DNA of 64,000 bases from the NCBI GenBank assembly GCA_037043015.1, contig CM073324.1, positions 26,986,097 through 27,050,096 on the forward strand, read 5' to 3'. A model generated the notes under the pieces. It searched no databases, was not told the DNA's origin, and saw only the letters and a program-made list of their open reading frames with translations. Made by a program: the position numbers and the translations under genes. The stretch's first letter is position 1. Each line of letters starts with the position of its first letter. Positions 23,856-35,185 of the stretch are shown piece after piece. The DNA is from Bryum argenteum. Lineage: Eukaryota; Streptophyta; Bryopsida; Bryales; Bryaceae.

Positions 23856-26569
23856 GAAGGGACCAGTTCAGGTGACCAAGCGGGCCAGGAAGGGACCAGT
23901 TTGAGTGACCGGGACAGTACCAGCACCAGACAGAGACATGCACCAGGAACACAGGACCAGGACATCAGATGCACCAAGGACCAGGACAGACGTCAAGACC
24001 ATCAGGACAGGACCAGACAAGACCAACAAGACAAGACCAGACAGGACCAGGACAGACGTCAAGACCATCAAGACAGGACCATGACAGAACAAATGAAGAG
24101 GGGCAGGAAGAAATCCCACAGCAGCAGAACAGGTTGAAAGGGGATCAGGAAGTAGACAAAGGGGATGAGGGCGAAATTAGTGGAAAAAATAAAGAAAAAA
24201 GAGGAAATAATCAAAAAGAAAAAAATAATGAAAAAGAGGAAGCAATCAAAAAAGGAGCAGAAGAGAAAGAAAGGAAGCAGCCAGCAGTACTATGTGGAGT
24301 AATGGAGGTCATCCCAGTCCAAGAGCAACACGTGGCAGAGGCTATGTTACAGCTAAGGGGGCGGCCAATAAAGGAAGAGGATGAAGAAAATACATCCGGT
24401 CAACAGATTTCATCCATCATGGATGAAAAACGGCTACTAACCCTAAAACCTGTTTTCAGTTATTGGTGGTGTAGGGTTAACCGAGCCACAAACAAAGTAG
24501 AAGAAAGCTGGAGAAGGGTTCGGGTAGGTCAACAAAAAGGAGAGAATGAGCACCAAGAGCCAAACTCCACGGCTCGCTAGAACGGACTTGGGAGATGGGG
24601 CAGTCGGAGCAACCGCAGGTGGATGAAGTACTGGCAGGGATGATACCCGGCCACAGCAGTTCATCCGGCAGGAAGAAAAGAAGACGACCAGAGGAGGGGG
24701 ACTTACCCTATGGGACCGAAACCCTGAGTCTTTTCGAGAGCAAAGAAATGAAGGTCACAAAGAACCAAGGTTCGAGAGTAAGAGTGATAGAGAGTTTCAT
24801 GAGTAGCAAATGACAAAGACCAACCGGGCGGCAGGGGGCGCTCAATGTTGACGGCAAGAAATGGGGGCGCCTGAAAGAAGAACACAGAGCACCGAGAGGC
24901 GCTCAACAAAGAGGAGGCAAAGAATGGGGCGCTCAAAGAAGAAGAGGCAAAGAATGGGGCGCTCAAAGAGGCCGGCAAAGAAGAAATTGACACCAAGCAA
25001 AAGAGAGAGAAACGAGGGTTTTTAGGGCATCGGGGTTAGCCGAGGGCGGAGTCGCGGACCATAGTCAACACCGACAAAGCAATGGGAGGAGAGAGAGAGA
25101 TACGCAGGAGGGGCAGCCGTAGACAACAACAGCTTGATAGACGCCGGAGGAGCAAAGCAATGGCGAAGGAGCAAGGCAATCAACCGGGCCCGGTGGAGCG
25201 AGACCGTTAGCAGCAGCGGAGGGCGCAAATCGTTAGGGGCAGAAGAGGAGTACTAGGCGCCGCACACGACATTCGATAGCGGCCGCAGATCAAGAGCAGA
25301 AGGAGCGGGGCGATTGAGCAACACGACACCAACCGGGGAGCGAGTCGACACCAACAGGAGAGCAGGACGATCAAGGAGCAAATGGGCGGAGTGTGGTGGA
25401 TGAACAATACATGGCGGAGTCGCACACGCACAGCAGAGAAGGAGACAGAGAGGAACCACAACGGTGGGGGGGGGAGACGACCAGCTAGGGTTTCAAGGCG
25501 CGGGTTTTTGGGCAGTTCGCCATAGCCAGGGCCGCAACAGCATTGAGGGACAGAGTAGAGAGGAGCTTGCAGAGGCAGACCAGACGAGGCCACTGCGACA
25601 GCAGTTTCGGGACTAGGGGCAAGGCAGTTCGAGGGATTGGGAGCAGAATAACAACAAGAATCATGAGGCAAGAAGTCCGACAACCACCACCACCACTGTA
25701 ATGGACCGAAACCAGGGTAATTCGAGAGCTTTTCACTCGGATCGTGGGATCTCAACTCGAGCAGTAAGGGAGGATAGAGGTAGGAGGTGGAGGGATGCAG
25801 ACCAGTTGGCGGGGCTGAACCAGGAAGAGAGACTTGACACGAGGGATAGAGGGGAGAGCTCAGCCTTAACATTCAGAGATTGGGGAGAAGGGAGTCTTTT
25901 AGAGGAAGAAGTGCAGGTAAGGAGAAGAACAATACAACAGAAAAAATTAAAAATGAACACAAATGAGCTAAGAGAGGGAGCAGGTGGGAACAGCAACCAG
26001 GGTGTAATCAGCAGAAGTCTATTCAGGGCAAGAGACCAGCAGTGAAGGGGGATCTTAGAGCATACCTGCAGGGACCAGTGGTAGCGCCACACCAGGAGGA
26101 GATGGACCTAGAGCAAATGGAGGGGCAGGAACCTCCACAGCCGACACAAAGCAGGACCCGGACCAGATACAGAAAGCGAGGACCGCGACCAAAGACCAGA
26201 GAGAGCAGAGACCGCGACCAAAGACTGGAGAGAGTGGGACCAAAGACCAAAGACTGGGAGCAGACCCAGGCCAAGATCGTGAGCAGCAGAGACTGCGACT
26301 GGGAACACCACCAGGAGGAAGTTCACCAACCCCATGGCCAGACTTCCTAGGAGGACCAGGGTTGAGAGGAAGGTAGACAGAGCTATTCAGCTCACCTTTC
26401 TTCCCTTGAAGCATTGGCAGGGATGGAGAGACCTCCCGATAGTAGTGACTCGGCGAGGGTAGGTCTGGAGTCTTTTTATGAGTACACCTGGCCTGCACCA
26501 CGCACAGAGCTGGTAGCAGACCTCGTGGAGGGGTTCTAGTACACCAAGGGGGAGAAGATTGAGTATTCC
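23856..26569 (+). other. Post-integrase region of copy 2
   Basis: Matches 11910-14630 of copy 1. The K/E-rich frame at 23969-24580 is open; other frames are short and low-complexity. Regions 24530-25480 and 25610-26460 differ from copy 1 by many indels centred on CAG/CTG. Confidence 0.5.
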
Positions 26570-27217
26570 ATGCCGATTCGGGCCACAGTAAGGGGTATTC
26601 CAGTGGAGATTACAGCATGGACCATGCAGCAGGCTCAGCACCAGCTGGTAGTACTCCATGAGGACCAGGACAGGGAGAGGCAGACTTGGGCGGATCAGGG
26701 GGTCCAGGCAGAGGCAGTGAGGGCCCAGAGATTGGAGTTGGAGGCCAGGACCAGTGCCAGGTTCAGGGACTTTGATCGGCTGGCCAAGGAGAACCAGCAG
26801 CTCAGGCAGAGGGTGGAGTTGGCTGAGGCCAGTTCTACCCGGGCTTCTAGGGGGGTGACCAGACATATGCTGTCTACCACCAAGAAGCAGGTACTGGACC
26901 AGATTCAGGCCTACTCAGAGGACCAGGCCAGGTACTCCAGGTATTTGATGAGGTTTGCTGAGGCTTACCTATCTTTCGTGTACTGGTCTGAGGATGACGA
27001 GGATGAGGGGGACCAGGAGATGTCTGATGGGGGGCAGTTTGCGGATGATGGAGGGGCTTCCAGCAGTGGCCTGGGAACCACTTCTGGTATTGGATCTCAG
27101 TCAGGTGATGGACCAAAGAGTACCGCTCTGCCGCACCACCAAAGATACTGCGACCGCAGGCAACACTGTGGGGACCAAAGATCGGCAGCAGGAGGGGCGA
27201 CACCAGTTAGTAGCTAG
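26570..27217 (+). CDS. Extra 3' ORF of copy 2, coiled-coil protein
   Basis: 215-codon open frame from MPIRATVRGIPVEI. It has a helical region with heptad-like pattern (residues about 20-115, for example ELEARTSARFRDFDRLAKEN), an FVYWSEDDEDEGDQE acidic segment, then a G/S-rich tail. The longer frame starts upstream near 26330 and is cut by a TAG at 26537-26539 shared with copy 1. It lies between integrase and the polypurine tract. I do not recognise the family. Possible roles are a structural or nucleic-acid-associated accessory protein; no evidence favours either. Confidence 0.55.
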   Translation: MPIRATVRGIPVEITAWTMQQAQHQLVVLHEDQDRERQTWADQGVQAEAVRAQRLELEARTSARFRDFDRLAKENQQLRQRVELAEASSTRASRGVTRHMLSTTKKQVLDQIQAYSEDQARYSRYLMRFAEAYLSFVYWSEDDEDEGDQEMSDGGQFADDGGASSSGLGTTSGIGSQSGDGPKSTALPHHQRYCDRRQHCGDQRSAAGGATPVSS

Positions 27218-27343
27218 ATAGTAGACGTATGACAGATTACTGGTAGGACCAGTAGGACTTGTTTTTTTAATTTTTTGATACCTTAGTTTTTTCGGTTAAC
27301 CCCATAAAACTTAAAACCGAGCATCTGAGGGCAGATGCAGACT

Positions 27344-27353
27344 AAAAGGGGGA
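27344..27353 (+). other. Polypurine tract before LTR C
   Basis: aaaaggggga directly precedes taa and the LTR start, as in copy 1. Confidence 0.7.
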
Positions 27354-27356
27354 TAA

Positions 27357-28202
27357 TGTTAACTGGGGATTTAAGGTAGTAGAATAGAGGGGCAAGAAAT
27401 CAGAGGGGAGCAAAAGAAACTGCAATTGCGGGGGGACAATAAACTGTTAACTTACTGTCCTGCCCTGTAGTAACTCTGTTGGATGAAAACTGCATGTTTT
27501 GGATGAAAACTTCCAGATGGATGAAAACTTCCAGATGGATGAAAACTTCCAGATGGATGAAAACTGTCAGATGGACGAAATCTGGTGGTTGGATGAAGTC
27601 TGGTGGTCGGATGAAAACTGTTGGCAGTTAGGGTTTTGGGGGTGGCGGCTAGGGTTTTGGATGGGGTTGTGGGAGAGGGGGTTGCAAAGCGGAGACGGGC
27701 TCTCTCTCACTCTCTCTCTCTCAGTTCAGAACTCGGAGATGGGAGTTTTGTGTGTAGGATATGTTGTAGGACTCAGAGGGAGAGATTTCATAGAGCGATT
27801 TTCGGGACTGGGGGTCCAGATAGTGATATCAGTAGGGAGCAGAATCATGTACGGATTTACAGTGAGTAAAGAGAAGGAATTGATTACATTGGGTGTAATT
27901 GTCTGAAATTGCAGTATGAGTGCTTGAGGGACCAGATTAGTGGATTCACCTGGTGGGTCCAGTAGATCCGGTGTTTAAATGAGTGAGTATTGTAGATCAG
28001 ACCAAGGGGAGTAGAAAAATGTATCAGATCTAGAAAAATACCATCAGGATTTGAGTAGATCTAAGTTGGCAGTTTCAGATCTAGGACCCGGATTTTGGGC
28101 GATTTCAAGGGCGCTTCGAGGCGTCTGAAATTTTCGCAGGATTTCAGAGAGCTTTAGGACAGTATTCATTTTTGAACGAGTAAGAAAAAGATTCCTTTCA
28201 CA
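27357..28202 (+). repeat. LTR C (3' LTR of copy 2), 846 bp
   Basis: Begins TGTTAACTGG and ends TTTCACA at 28202, after which similarity to LTR A and B stops and unrelated flanking DNA starts. Three copies of the 18-bp unit are at about 27498-27560, as in LTR B. Confidence 0.85.
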
Positions 28203-28317
28203 TGTGCTCATGAAGTCATACGAGGAAGTCGGCAATGAAATTCGAAACTCATGCAACGACGATGGGGGGCGGCCACATACCAGTTCGTGATTCACGTTAG
28301 CAGCACCTCCAACTTCG
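28203..28317. other. 3' flank of the tandem retroelement
   Basis: Unique-looking sequence directly after LTR C. No target duplication matching the left flank at 3448-3452 was found. Confidence 0.5.
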
Positions 28318-28615
28318 AAACCCAGCAAGAAGCGAAAAGCAAGCGCCACGGCCAAACCCAGCAGCAACCGCAGAACCCCGACGGCAAGCGCGTCGGCCAA
28401 ACCTCAGCAGTAACCAGAGAACCCCGACCAGCGAGCGCCACGGCCAAACCCAACAACAATCGCAGAAGTCTGCAAAGCCAGCGACACGGCCAAACCCCTG
28501 CAGCAATCGCAGAACCCCGCAAAGCAAGTGACATGACGAAACCCCTGCAGCAATCGCAGAAACCCGCAAAGCAAGCGACACGGTGAAACCCCTCAAGCAA
28601 TCGCAGAAATCCGAC
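28318..28615. repeat. GC-rich ~45-bp minisatellite
   Basis: About six degenerate units of the type gcgacacggccaaacccc / tgcagcaatcgcagaa / ccccgcaaa. The unit length near 45 keeps short open frames on both strands, rich in Q/P/K on the plus strand and A/L on the minus strand. I do not regard these as genes. Confidence 0.7.
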
Positions 28616-28696
28616 CAAGAAGCGCAGCTCGAACTTCAGGACAAAACCCTAGAACCGGGAGGGAGAGAGAAAATGCGCCGCCAAAACTCGTTGAGT

Positions 28697-28817
28697 CAGG
28701 TGATACCCGCGCCCACGCCCAGGAGATACCCGCGCACAGGCCCAGTTGATACCCGTCGCCCACGCCCAGGTGATACCCTCGCCCACGCCCGCATGATACC
28801 CGTCGCCCACGCCCGCC
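28697..28817. repeat. ~24-bp minisatellite
   Basis: Five units of gtgatacccgtcgcccacgc-type sequence, 22-25 bp each, ending at 28817. It abuts the previous array by about 80 bp and marks a sharp change from GC-rich to AT-rich DNA. Confidence 0.75.
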
Positions 28818-31800
28818 TGTGACGGTATCTTACTATTCTAGTAAGAGATTGAATGGTTGAAACCTTAAAATTAATGAAATTCAAATAACATCTTATAACA
28901 AATTCCTATGAAAGTGAACAAAAGTTAAATCCCAAGTGTGTACTTGATAAAAATATATCATATGCAAAACTTTGAGAAGTTGTCACAAATATAAATAGAA
29001 AATCTTCATTGAAAATTTAGTACATTAGGGCTCATGTGCACTCTAAAAAACGTAATTTGAAATCATAAAGATATAATCTAAGACTTGTCGAAAGAAGGGG
29101 GCTACTTGAGAGTTGTCTGAACTTAATAATAATAATAAAACTTTGTGCCCATAAAGGGTCGGTGTGAATAAAGTGTCCATTTGTAATACTAATGACTAGA
29201 TGCCCAACGGACAAGGGGATATTGGAACAATACTACTCTCTTCTTGCATCCTCGTACGGATTCGCTACCCTAAATCACTATCAGTGACTTTTTTATCTTA
29301 GAAAGTGATTTGTGGATTTGTGCCTATATACGAATCAGTTGTATAAAATAATTTATAACTTTCAAAATCTCACGTTTTACAAATTTTGTAATGTTAATAC
29401 ATATATGAAATTAACAAAATAAAGTGGCAACTAAGGAAGACGGGTACCCGTTCTCTTACCAATCGACCCAATATCGTAGCCATAATTAGCCCTGCTAAAA
29501 TCTAGAAGTAGAATTTGGCGTCGCAAATTTTACCACGGATAGATTCTATGTTTCGCACACACACACACCACATTGCAACCCAAATACCATAATTCAGTTG
29601 TTCCAATGAGGTGCCCAAAGTAGTAAAAATCCAAATAGGTTGGCCTTCAGGACTTAATGCAAAATATCTTTCTACCAAATTTGGCATACATAGTCAACTT
29701 TGTGAAAAGGAAGAGTTGATGATTGTTATCCTAAATACTTTGTTCATCTCTTTGTCCATGTAGATAACTAAATTTGAGCATGCACATTCAAAGTTTTGTA
29801 AAATCATTTGGCCTTTTGAACATTCATCGACTTATTTGTCATAAAAAGGTATAAAAACAACAATATGGTAAAACAAGTATCACGTTCATTGTCTTTGAGT
29901 TGGACTAATAATGGATTGTGAGTACGTACTCTATAATTCTTCTCTATTTTTACAAAATTATTTTCTAAAATTACAAACTATCAATTATTGAATTTTACAA
30001 GAAAGAAAATGTAAAATCACATTAAACATTGTAGCTTGTTTATGTAGAAATTGAATGTTGCCTTTATAAGATTGAAAAGTTTCGACATGGATTAGTTGGG
30101 AATTTGAGTAGTGATCCATAATGAAGATATTATGTAAGTAAAATCCTGTAAACACAAAGTAAATCAAAATAAAATTAAAAGCAAGCAATGAAGAACATAA
30201 AAGATAAGTAAAGAATACAATCTTAAAGTGCATGAGAGAAGCTTATGGAGAAAAAACAAGGTAGCGCAAAATTTACAAGACGAGATAAGAAAACACAACG
30301 CTATTAATAGCAAGTGTTACTATGAATGTTTGACAAATCCGAGATGCCTCATGTAAGCACCTACTTTGTGATCTTTAGAGCTCATGCCTCAAATGTGAAT
30401 GATGAAATCAAAATAAAAATTTTGATTTTTTTCATTCATCTTACCCCCGTTCCGTGTGAACATCCAATTACATAAGTTTGTACTTTTGACTTAAATAATA
30501 AATCTCTTCTTCCTCCCTCTAATGTGTTCATGTCTTTTTGAAGGCATCAAAGGTATGTATTTGGATCTAGAGGTTTTGACCTTTAGATGGAAAGTTAACA
30601 ACCTTAATAGACTTGTTGTAAACCATGTGAATAATAATTTGAGAAATGAGGTTCTACAGAGTGTTACATCATAATGTATTAGTACACAAATCAAATGACA
30701 AAATTCCATGACTTTTACTTTGGGGTAATAATAATACTAATGAGGCAATTGCATTAAAAAAAAATTTCCGAAATGCCTAATGGATTCTTGTTCACATTAA
30801 TCTTAGCAGCACCTTTTTACCATAAGTATTTTTAAAAAATCAAATCTTGATTAAAAAGAATAACCTTACCAATGGTGAATATCGACAAAAAGTTTACAAA
30901 GGGAAAGTATTCAAAGGCTAGACCTTTTGCACTCAAACCTATGCCTTACCTTCAAATCAACTTTGATTGAGTCAAGGTTTGTAACATAAAAACTAGATTT
31001 TATTTGCTATTCATTACAGGAACTGCAGTTCAAAATCATCAAGTTTTCACTTTTTCATTGTGGAAACATCATTGCAAATCTAACACAAAAAGTAGTTGCA
31101 TCAAGTAATTTCCAACTAAAAAGTTGTTAGATTAACCCACAATGACATGTGTTTAAAAACATATCATGATAATGAATTTCACAATTGTAATTAAAGTTGC
31201 AATCGGAATTGTAAAATATGCCCACATATTTCAAGAAATAGAAACTACTGTTTCCCTCATTAAACTTCATGCCATAAATTTTAAAAATCTTGAATTAGAA
31301 TAAGAATTTTATTAGAAAAAAGTAGACTTGGTTTGGAATCCAATCCAATCAAGTTTGCCAAAATTAAAGCTAGATGAAGACAATATGCCTCTTCAAAGTT
31401 TTGGGTTCTCATCCAATATTATCAACTTAATATTTGGTGTGCTTAGATGTTAACTTTCAAAATTATTAGTTGGATTAGACTCCATTTAAAATTTTGTACT
31501 TATGAAGAATAACTTAACTTTCTCTTCAATGTCGTTAAGAGAGAACATTCATTTTGGTGAAAGGGTCTATTTTTCTTTATTTTTTGCAAGTTCTGGGGTT
31601 CCACCATTGCAAGGCAATTATTTAGTTAAGAGAGTTGTTTTATTTTTTTCATTCATACTTTTAATTTATTTCAACCCTTTTTTCGAGCATGCCCACCTCT
31701 TATTTTATTACTTTGTAGTCGGGACTTCATATTTCGATGGGATTTTTAAATTTTTTAAATTTTTTTTTCAAACTATGTTTATTGACTACCAAATACTAGA

Positions 31801-33072
31801 TTCACCGTTGGGATTTTGAAAACTTCATGGTTATGTGTGAATAATATGGAGTCAAAAGCGTGCCTTTGTATGCATGTTTTTCTTACCTCCTTCAACTCAA
31901 TTTCACATTTACTACACTTAAGATTTTATAAAAATTCCTAATTTTTTTGAGCTTATTCGAAACTCAAGTAGTAACATGGATCCGCAGAGCCTCGTCCAAA
32001 GAAATAAATAAATAAATAAATAAATAAATGATTTTGACCCTCTAAACTCTAAACCCTAAACCCTCCAAAATTTGAATATTTCCATGTTGCAGTGAAAAAG
32101 GGTGGTTTTGAAGAGTTTCTGCAGTCTTGGGGGCTTTCGACTTTACGGGTTAACAAATAAATCTATTTTAGATTCTTTTGAAAGAATTGTACAGGGAATT
32201 CATGTGATTAGAAGAGCCCGGAAACAAAAAAAACAAACACCTTTATGACCAAATCTTGCAAAATTTGGAAGTGAAGAAACTCAATAAGTAATTTGAGTTC
32301 CTAACCCCCTAACCATCCCAACATTCATACTTTTAATTTATTTAGGGTACATTCACCTCCAAAGAAATGAAATTCTGCGGGAAAAAAAACGGTAATAATT
32401 TATTTATTTTTTATATGGTGTGCACCTGGGGTTGAAACCAAACAGTTCAATAAATAGATTATTAGATCCAAGTTTGACTTTGAAATTTATACCATAGACA
32501 CCATGCTCATGTCAAATCATAGCTTAAAATTCTAAACTTAGACCCTTCATCTCAGCTGCCAAAAATAGGCAACAGCCATTGGCTATCATGGATATGTATG
32601 GGGTTAAAAGATGAAATAGTTTTATGTTGTTTTGGGCATCCTAGATGAAATACTGAAAATCAATACTTAAAAATCATAGGCAAAAATATTACTTTTAATC
32701 TCTTCAAAATGGCTACCCAAAATTGCAAATACCCATTTGGGTATTAAGAATAGTGAGGGCTTAATGGTTCCCATTGATCTTCATGAGATCAATAATATCA
32801 TAAAACGCTCCAACCTACAAAGATTTTGATAATAAAGTAAAAAGGGCAGGTCAATATTTGTTGTTAAGCTTTGCAAAGACATCTAAAATTAAATAGTCCA
32901 ACATGTAAAGAGCTCAATAAATAAAAAATACAAAGAGATTTCCAAGATTCAAACATAAACATTTTATAAAAAATACTAAAGTGAATAATTTTCCTCAAAT
33001 AATTCAATTTTTCATCTCGATTTTACCACTAGTAAAGTGAATGAAGCAATTTAAGTTAAATAAACTTGTCAC
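28818..33072. other. AT-rich stretch without recognisable genes
   Basis: About 4.2 kb of AT-rich DNA. Open frames are short and compositionally biased. Simple repeats: CA run at 29556-29570 and AAAT run at 32002-32029. A telomere-like CTAAACCCTAAACCCT lies at about 32049-32064. Confidence 0.6.
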
Positions 33073-33357
33073 CTTATCTCTAGCCTTACTATTACCCAAC
33101 TCTAGTTCACTAACCTTATCCCTAGCCTTACTATTACCCAACTCCAGTTCACTAAACTTATCTCTAGCCTTACTATTACCCAACTCTAGTTCACTAACCT
33201 TATCCCTAGCCTTACTATTACCCAACTCCAGTTCACTAAACTTATCTCTAGCCTTACTATTACCCAACTCTAGTTCACTAACCTTATCCCTAGCCTTACT
33301 ATTACCCAACTCCAGTTCACTAAACTTATCTCTAGCCTTACTATTACCCAACTTCAG
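33073..33357. repeat. 42-bp tandem repeat in alternating A/B variants (84-bp dimer)
   Basis: Units start at 33073, 33115, 33157, 33199, 33241, 33283 and 33325 (last one partial). Odd units read cttatctctagcc...tctag, even units cttatccctagcc...tccag, alternating perfectly. The 42-bp length is a multiple of three, so both strands show a long open frame (LALLLPNSSSL on plus, SKARDKFSELELGN on minus); these are probably by-products. Confidence 0.9.
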
Positions 33358-33679
33358 ATACCCATACCTTATCCCTATATTCACTCTAAGTGTTTGCATG
33401 CCTCCCTACCCTACCATATAATGAGGATTAGCCATACTTCTTCTCTCATTTTTCTCTGCAACAGCGATGAGGGGCGGCGTGCCAGGCTGTTTGCAGGTCA
33501 CGACTTGACATGTGGAGGTTGTGTAATTCTGAAGTTAGTGATTGAGCAGTACTCGAGAATTAAGGAACAAATGGCAATAGATTCCACGAATGGCTAAATC
33601 ATGCAAGCTTTTATGAGTGTTAACCCTGTTTTGGAGGGTAATTATGTTCGATTGTAACAAGGTGAGTGTTCTGCTGCAG

Positions 33680-33883
33680 GTTGGGTTGAATAGTGTGCTT
33701 GGGGGCGCAGTGTTCGTGACATCTGTGGTGGCCGGTTCAGTGAGCCTGGCGGTGCAGCCGTCGTCGCCAGGGGCGCCGCGGCCGCGGCTGGATTGCGTCT
33801 GTTTTCTACAGGATGTGGGTTTCTTCCTGTGCTCTTTGGCGGTGCTTTCCTTCATCATCTATGAAGGAAAGATCAACCTCTGA
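33680..33883 (+). pseudogene. Cation/calcium exchanger (CCX-like) exon fragment
   Basis: After a good 3' splice site (ctgctgcag at 33679) the frame reads VGLNSVLGGAVFVTSVVAGSVSLAV, then CVCFLQDVGFFLCSLAVLSFIIYEGKINL, ending in TGA at 33881-33883. In plant CCX and animal NCLX exchangers (Na+/Ca2+ exchanger superfamily) this segment follows the first alpha repeat: two membrane helices with an F-RDV-FF motif between them, and the next residue is usually tryptophan, so the TGA may be a mutated TGG. Neither the GNGAPD motif upstream nor the second alpha repeat is found nearby. It looks like a remnant or captured exon, not a working transporter. Confidence 0.55.
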
Positions 33884-34339
33884 ATTTAGTGCATTCACAT
33901 TCGTTGACTTGTCTACTTTCTGGCTTTCTGCAGCTGTCATCCATCACTTTTCAAATTTTGCAAAGCTTGAAAACATGATTGTAAAGGTCTACCGGTTCGT
34001 GTCTTGATCGAGCAAAAGCATGGTTGAGTAGGGTACGATGCGACTTCTCCTTCCTCGCTTTGGATATCTGGCAGCTAGGATCTCTTTATCTCAATTCCTC
34101 TTCTTCCCCTTCTAATTCCAGATCTTAAACCTTCCGCTGTCAATCATGCCAATCATGCCCTTGAGTTCAACGATATTTCCTATGCCCTTGAGTTCAACGA
34201 ACAAAAGTCCCAAGATGGAATTGAACATCCCAAGTTGGAATTGAACATCCCAAGTTTGCAAGCATTCGCTCAAAAACAAAAGGAGTAAGAGACTGTAAGC
34301 GCGGCTACCGCACAGAAGGCTGCTGCCGATTTCTTAAAG

Positions 34340-35184
34340 GTAATTCCTTGACTATTACCTTTAACTTCTATGTCAACAATTGTGTTTTACTTATACTTAT
34401 ACTTATACTTTTAGTAAAATATAAAATGTTATTGAGAACTCGGTTGGTGGCTTATCTTCCCAAAAGGTTGATAAGTTGGATTCTTGATATTCTTTGACAA
34501 AATTATAAAATATTATTTTTAATTTATATAAGAACTCACTTGGTGAATGGTCTTCTCGAAAGGGTTGATTTTTCGGATAGTTGATGTTCTATTTAATTAT
34601 ATTTTTGGTGAAATATAAAATGTTATTGAGAACTCGGTTGGTGACTTATCTTCCCAAAAGGTTGATAAGTTGGATTCTTGATGTTCTTTGATAAAATTAT
34701 AAAATATTATTTTTAATTTATTTAAGAACTCACTTGGTGAATGGTCTTCTCGAAAGGGTTGATTTTTCGGATAGTTGATGTTCTATTTAATTATATTTTT
34801 AGTAAAATGTAAAATGTTATTGAGAACTCGGTTGATGGCTTATCTTCCCAAAAAGGTTGATAATTTGGATTCTTGATGTTCTTTGACAAAATTATAAAAT
34901 ATTATTTGAACATTTTATGTGAGAATTCATTTGGTGGATTGTCTTTAAAAAATGTTGACAGTTCGGATTTTTAATGTTCTTTTTAATGTTCAAATATTTA
35001 ATAATTATTTAATTAATGTATACAATAGATATTATTTTTATCTAAAAAAGTATTAATAAAATCTCTCTTCTAAGGGGAAAAAATTAAAATTTATTGTTAA
35101 ATTAATTATATAATTCGGATAATAGTAAAAAAGTTTAAAATTCTGTTCTTGATTCTAATTGGTTTTTTTATTTATTTAATTTAG
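34340..35184 (+). other. Probable 5' leader intron of the oxygenase gene
   Basis: A donor (aaag/gtaattcc at 34340) and a strong acceptor (tttatttaatttag ending 35184) flank 845 bp. The acceptor lies one base before the ATG. If spliced, the upstream sequence is frame-broken relative to the ATG, so the preceding exon (ending 34339) would be untranslated leader. Confidence 0.5.
34405..35005. repeat. 194-bp tandem repeat inside the leader intron
   Basis: Units begin attgagaactcgg at 34431, 34625 and 34819, an exact 194-bp spacing. Each unit consists of two diverged halves of about 97 bp (gagaactcggttggtg... and agaactcacttggtga...), so the array grew by an older dimer being amplified. The third unit is the most diverged. 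Confidence 0.9.
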
Positions 35185-35185
35185 A

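Larger units (their letters stand above)
15410..28202 (+). mobile_element. Ty3/gypsy LTR retrotransposon, copy 2, sharing the middle LTR
   Basis: The second unit repeats copy 1 along its full length, with LTRs at 15410-16237 and 27357-28202. Period between LTR starts is 11957 and 11947 bp. Coding segments of copy 2 are damaged in different places from copy 1: RNase H plus integrase is one open frame here but broken in copy 1, while gag and the RT start are worse here. Several defects are shared, so the two descend from one already defective element. Confidence 0.85.

Noticed and set aside
28044..28618. Several overlapping minus-strand Ala/Leu-rich ORFs
   Set aside because: They follow the ~45-bp minisatellite in different frames; none shows a domain.
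29440..29520. Possible tRNA-like segment
   Set aside because: No cloverleaf with acceptor pairing and T-loop consensus could be formed by eye.
31502..31819. 105-codon hydrophobic ORF
   Set aside because: Phe/Leu/Tyr-rich frame expected from AT-rich DNA, with no recognisable family and no supporting signals.
33041..33421. Plus-strand ORF of LALLLPNSSSL repeats
   Set aside because: Forced by the 42-bp repeat length; the minus strand is equally open, so openness is not evidence for coding.
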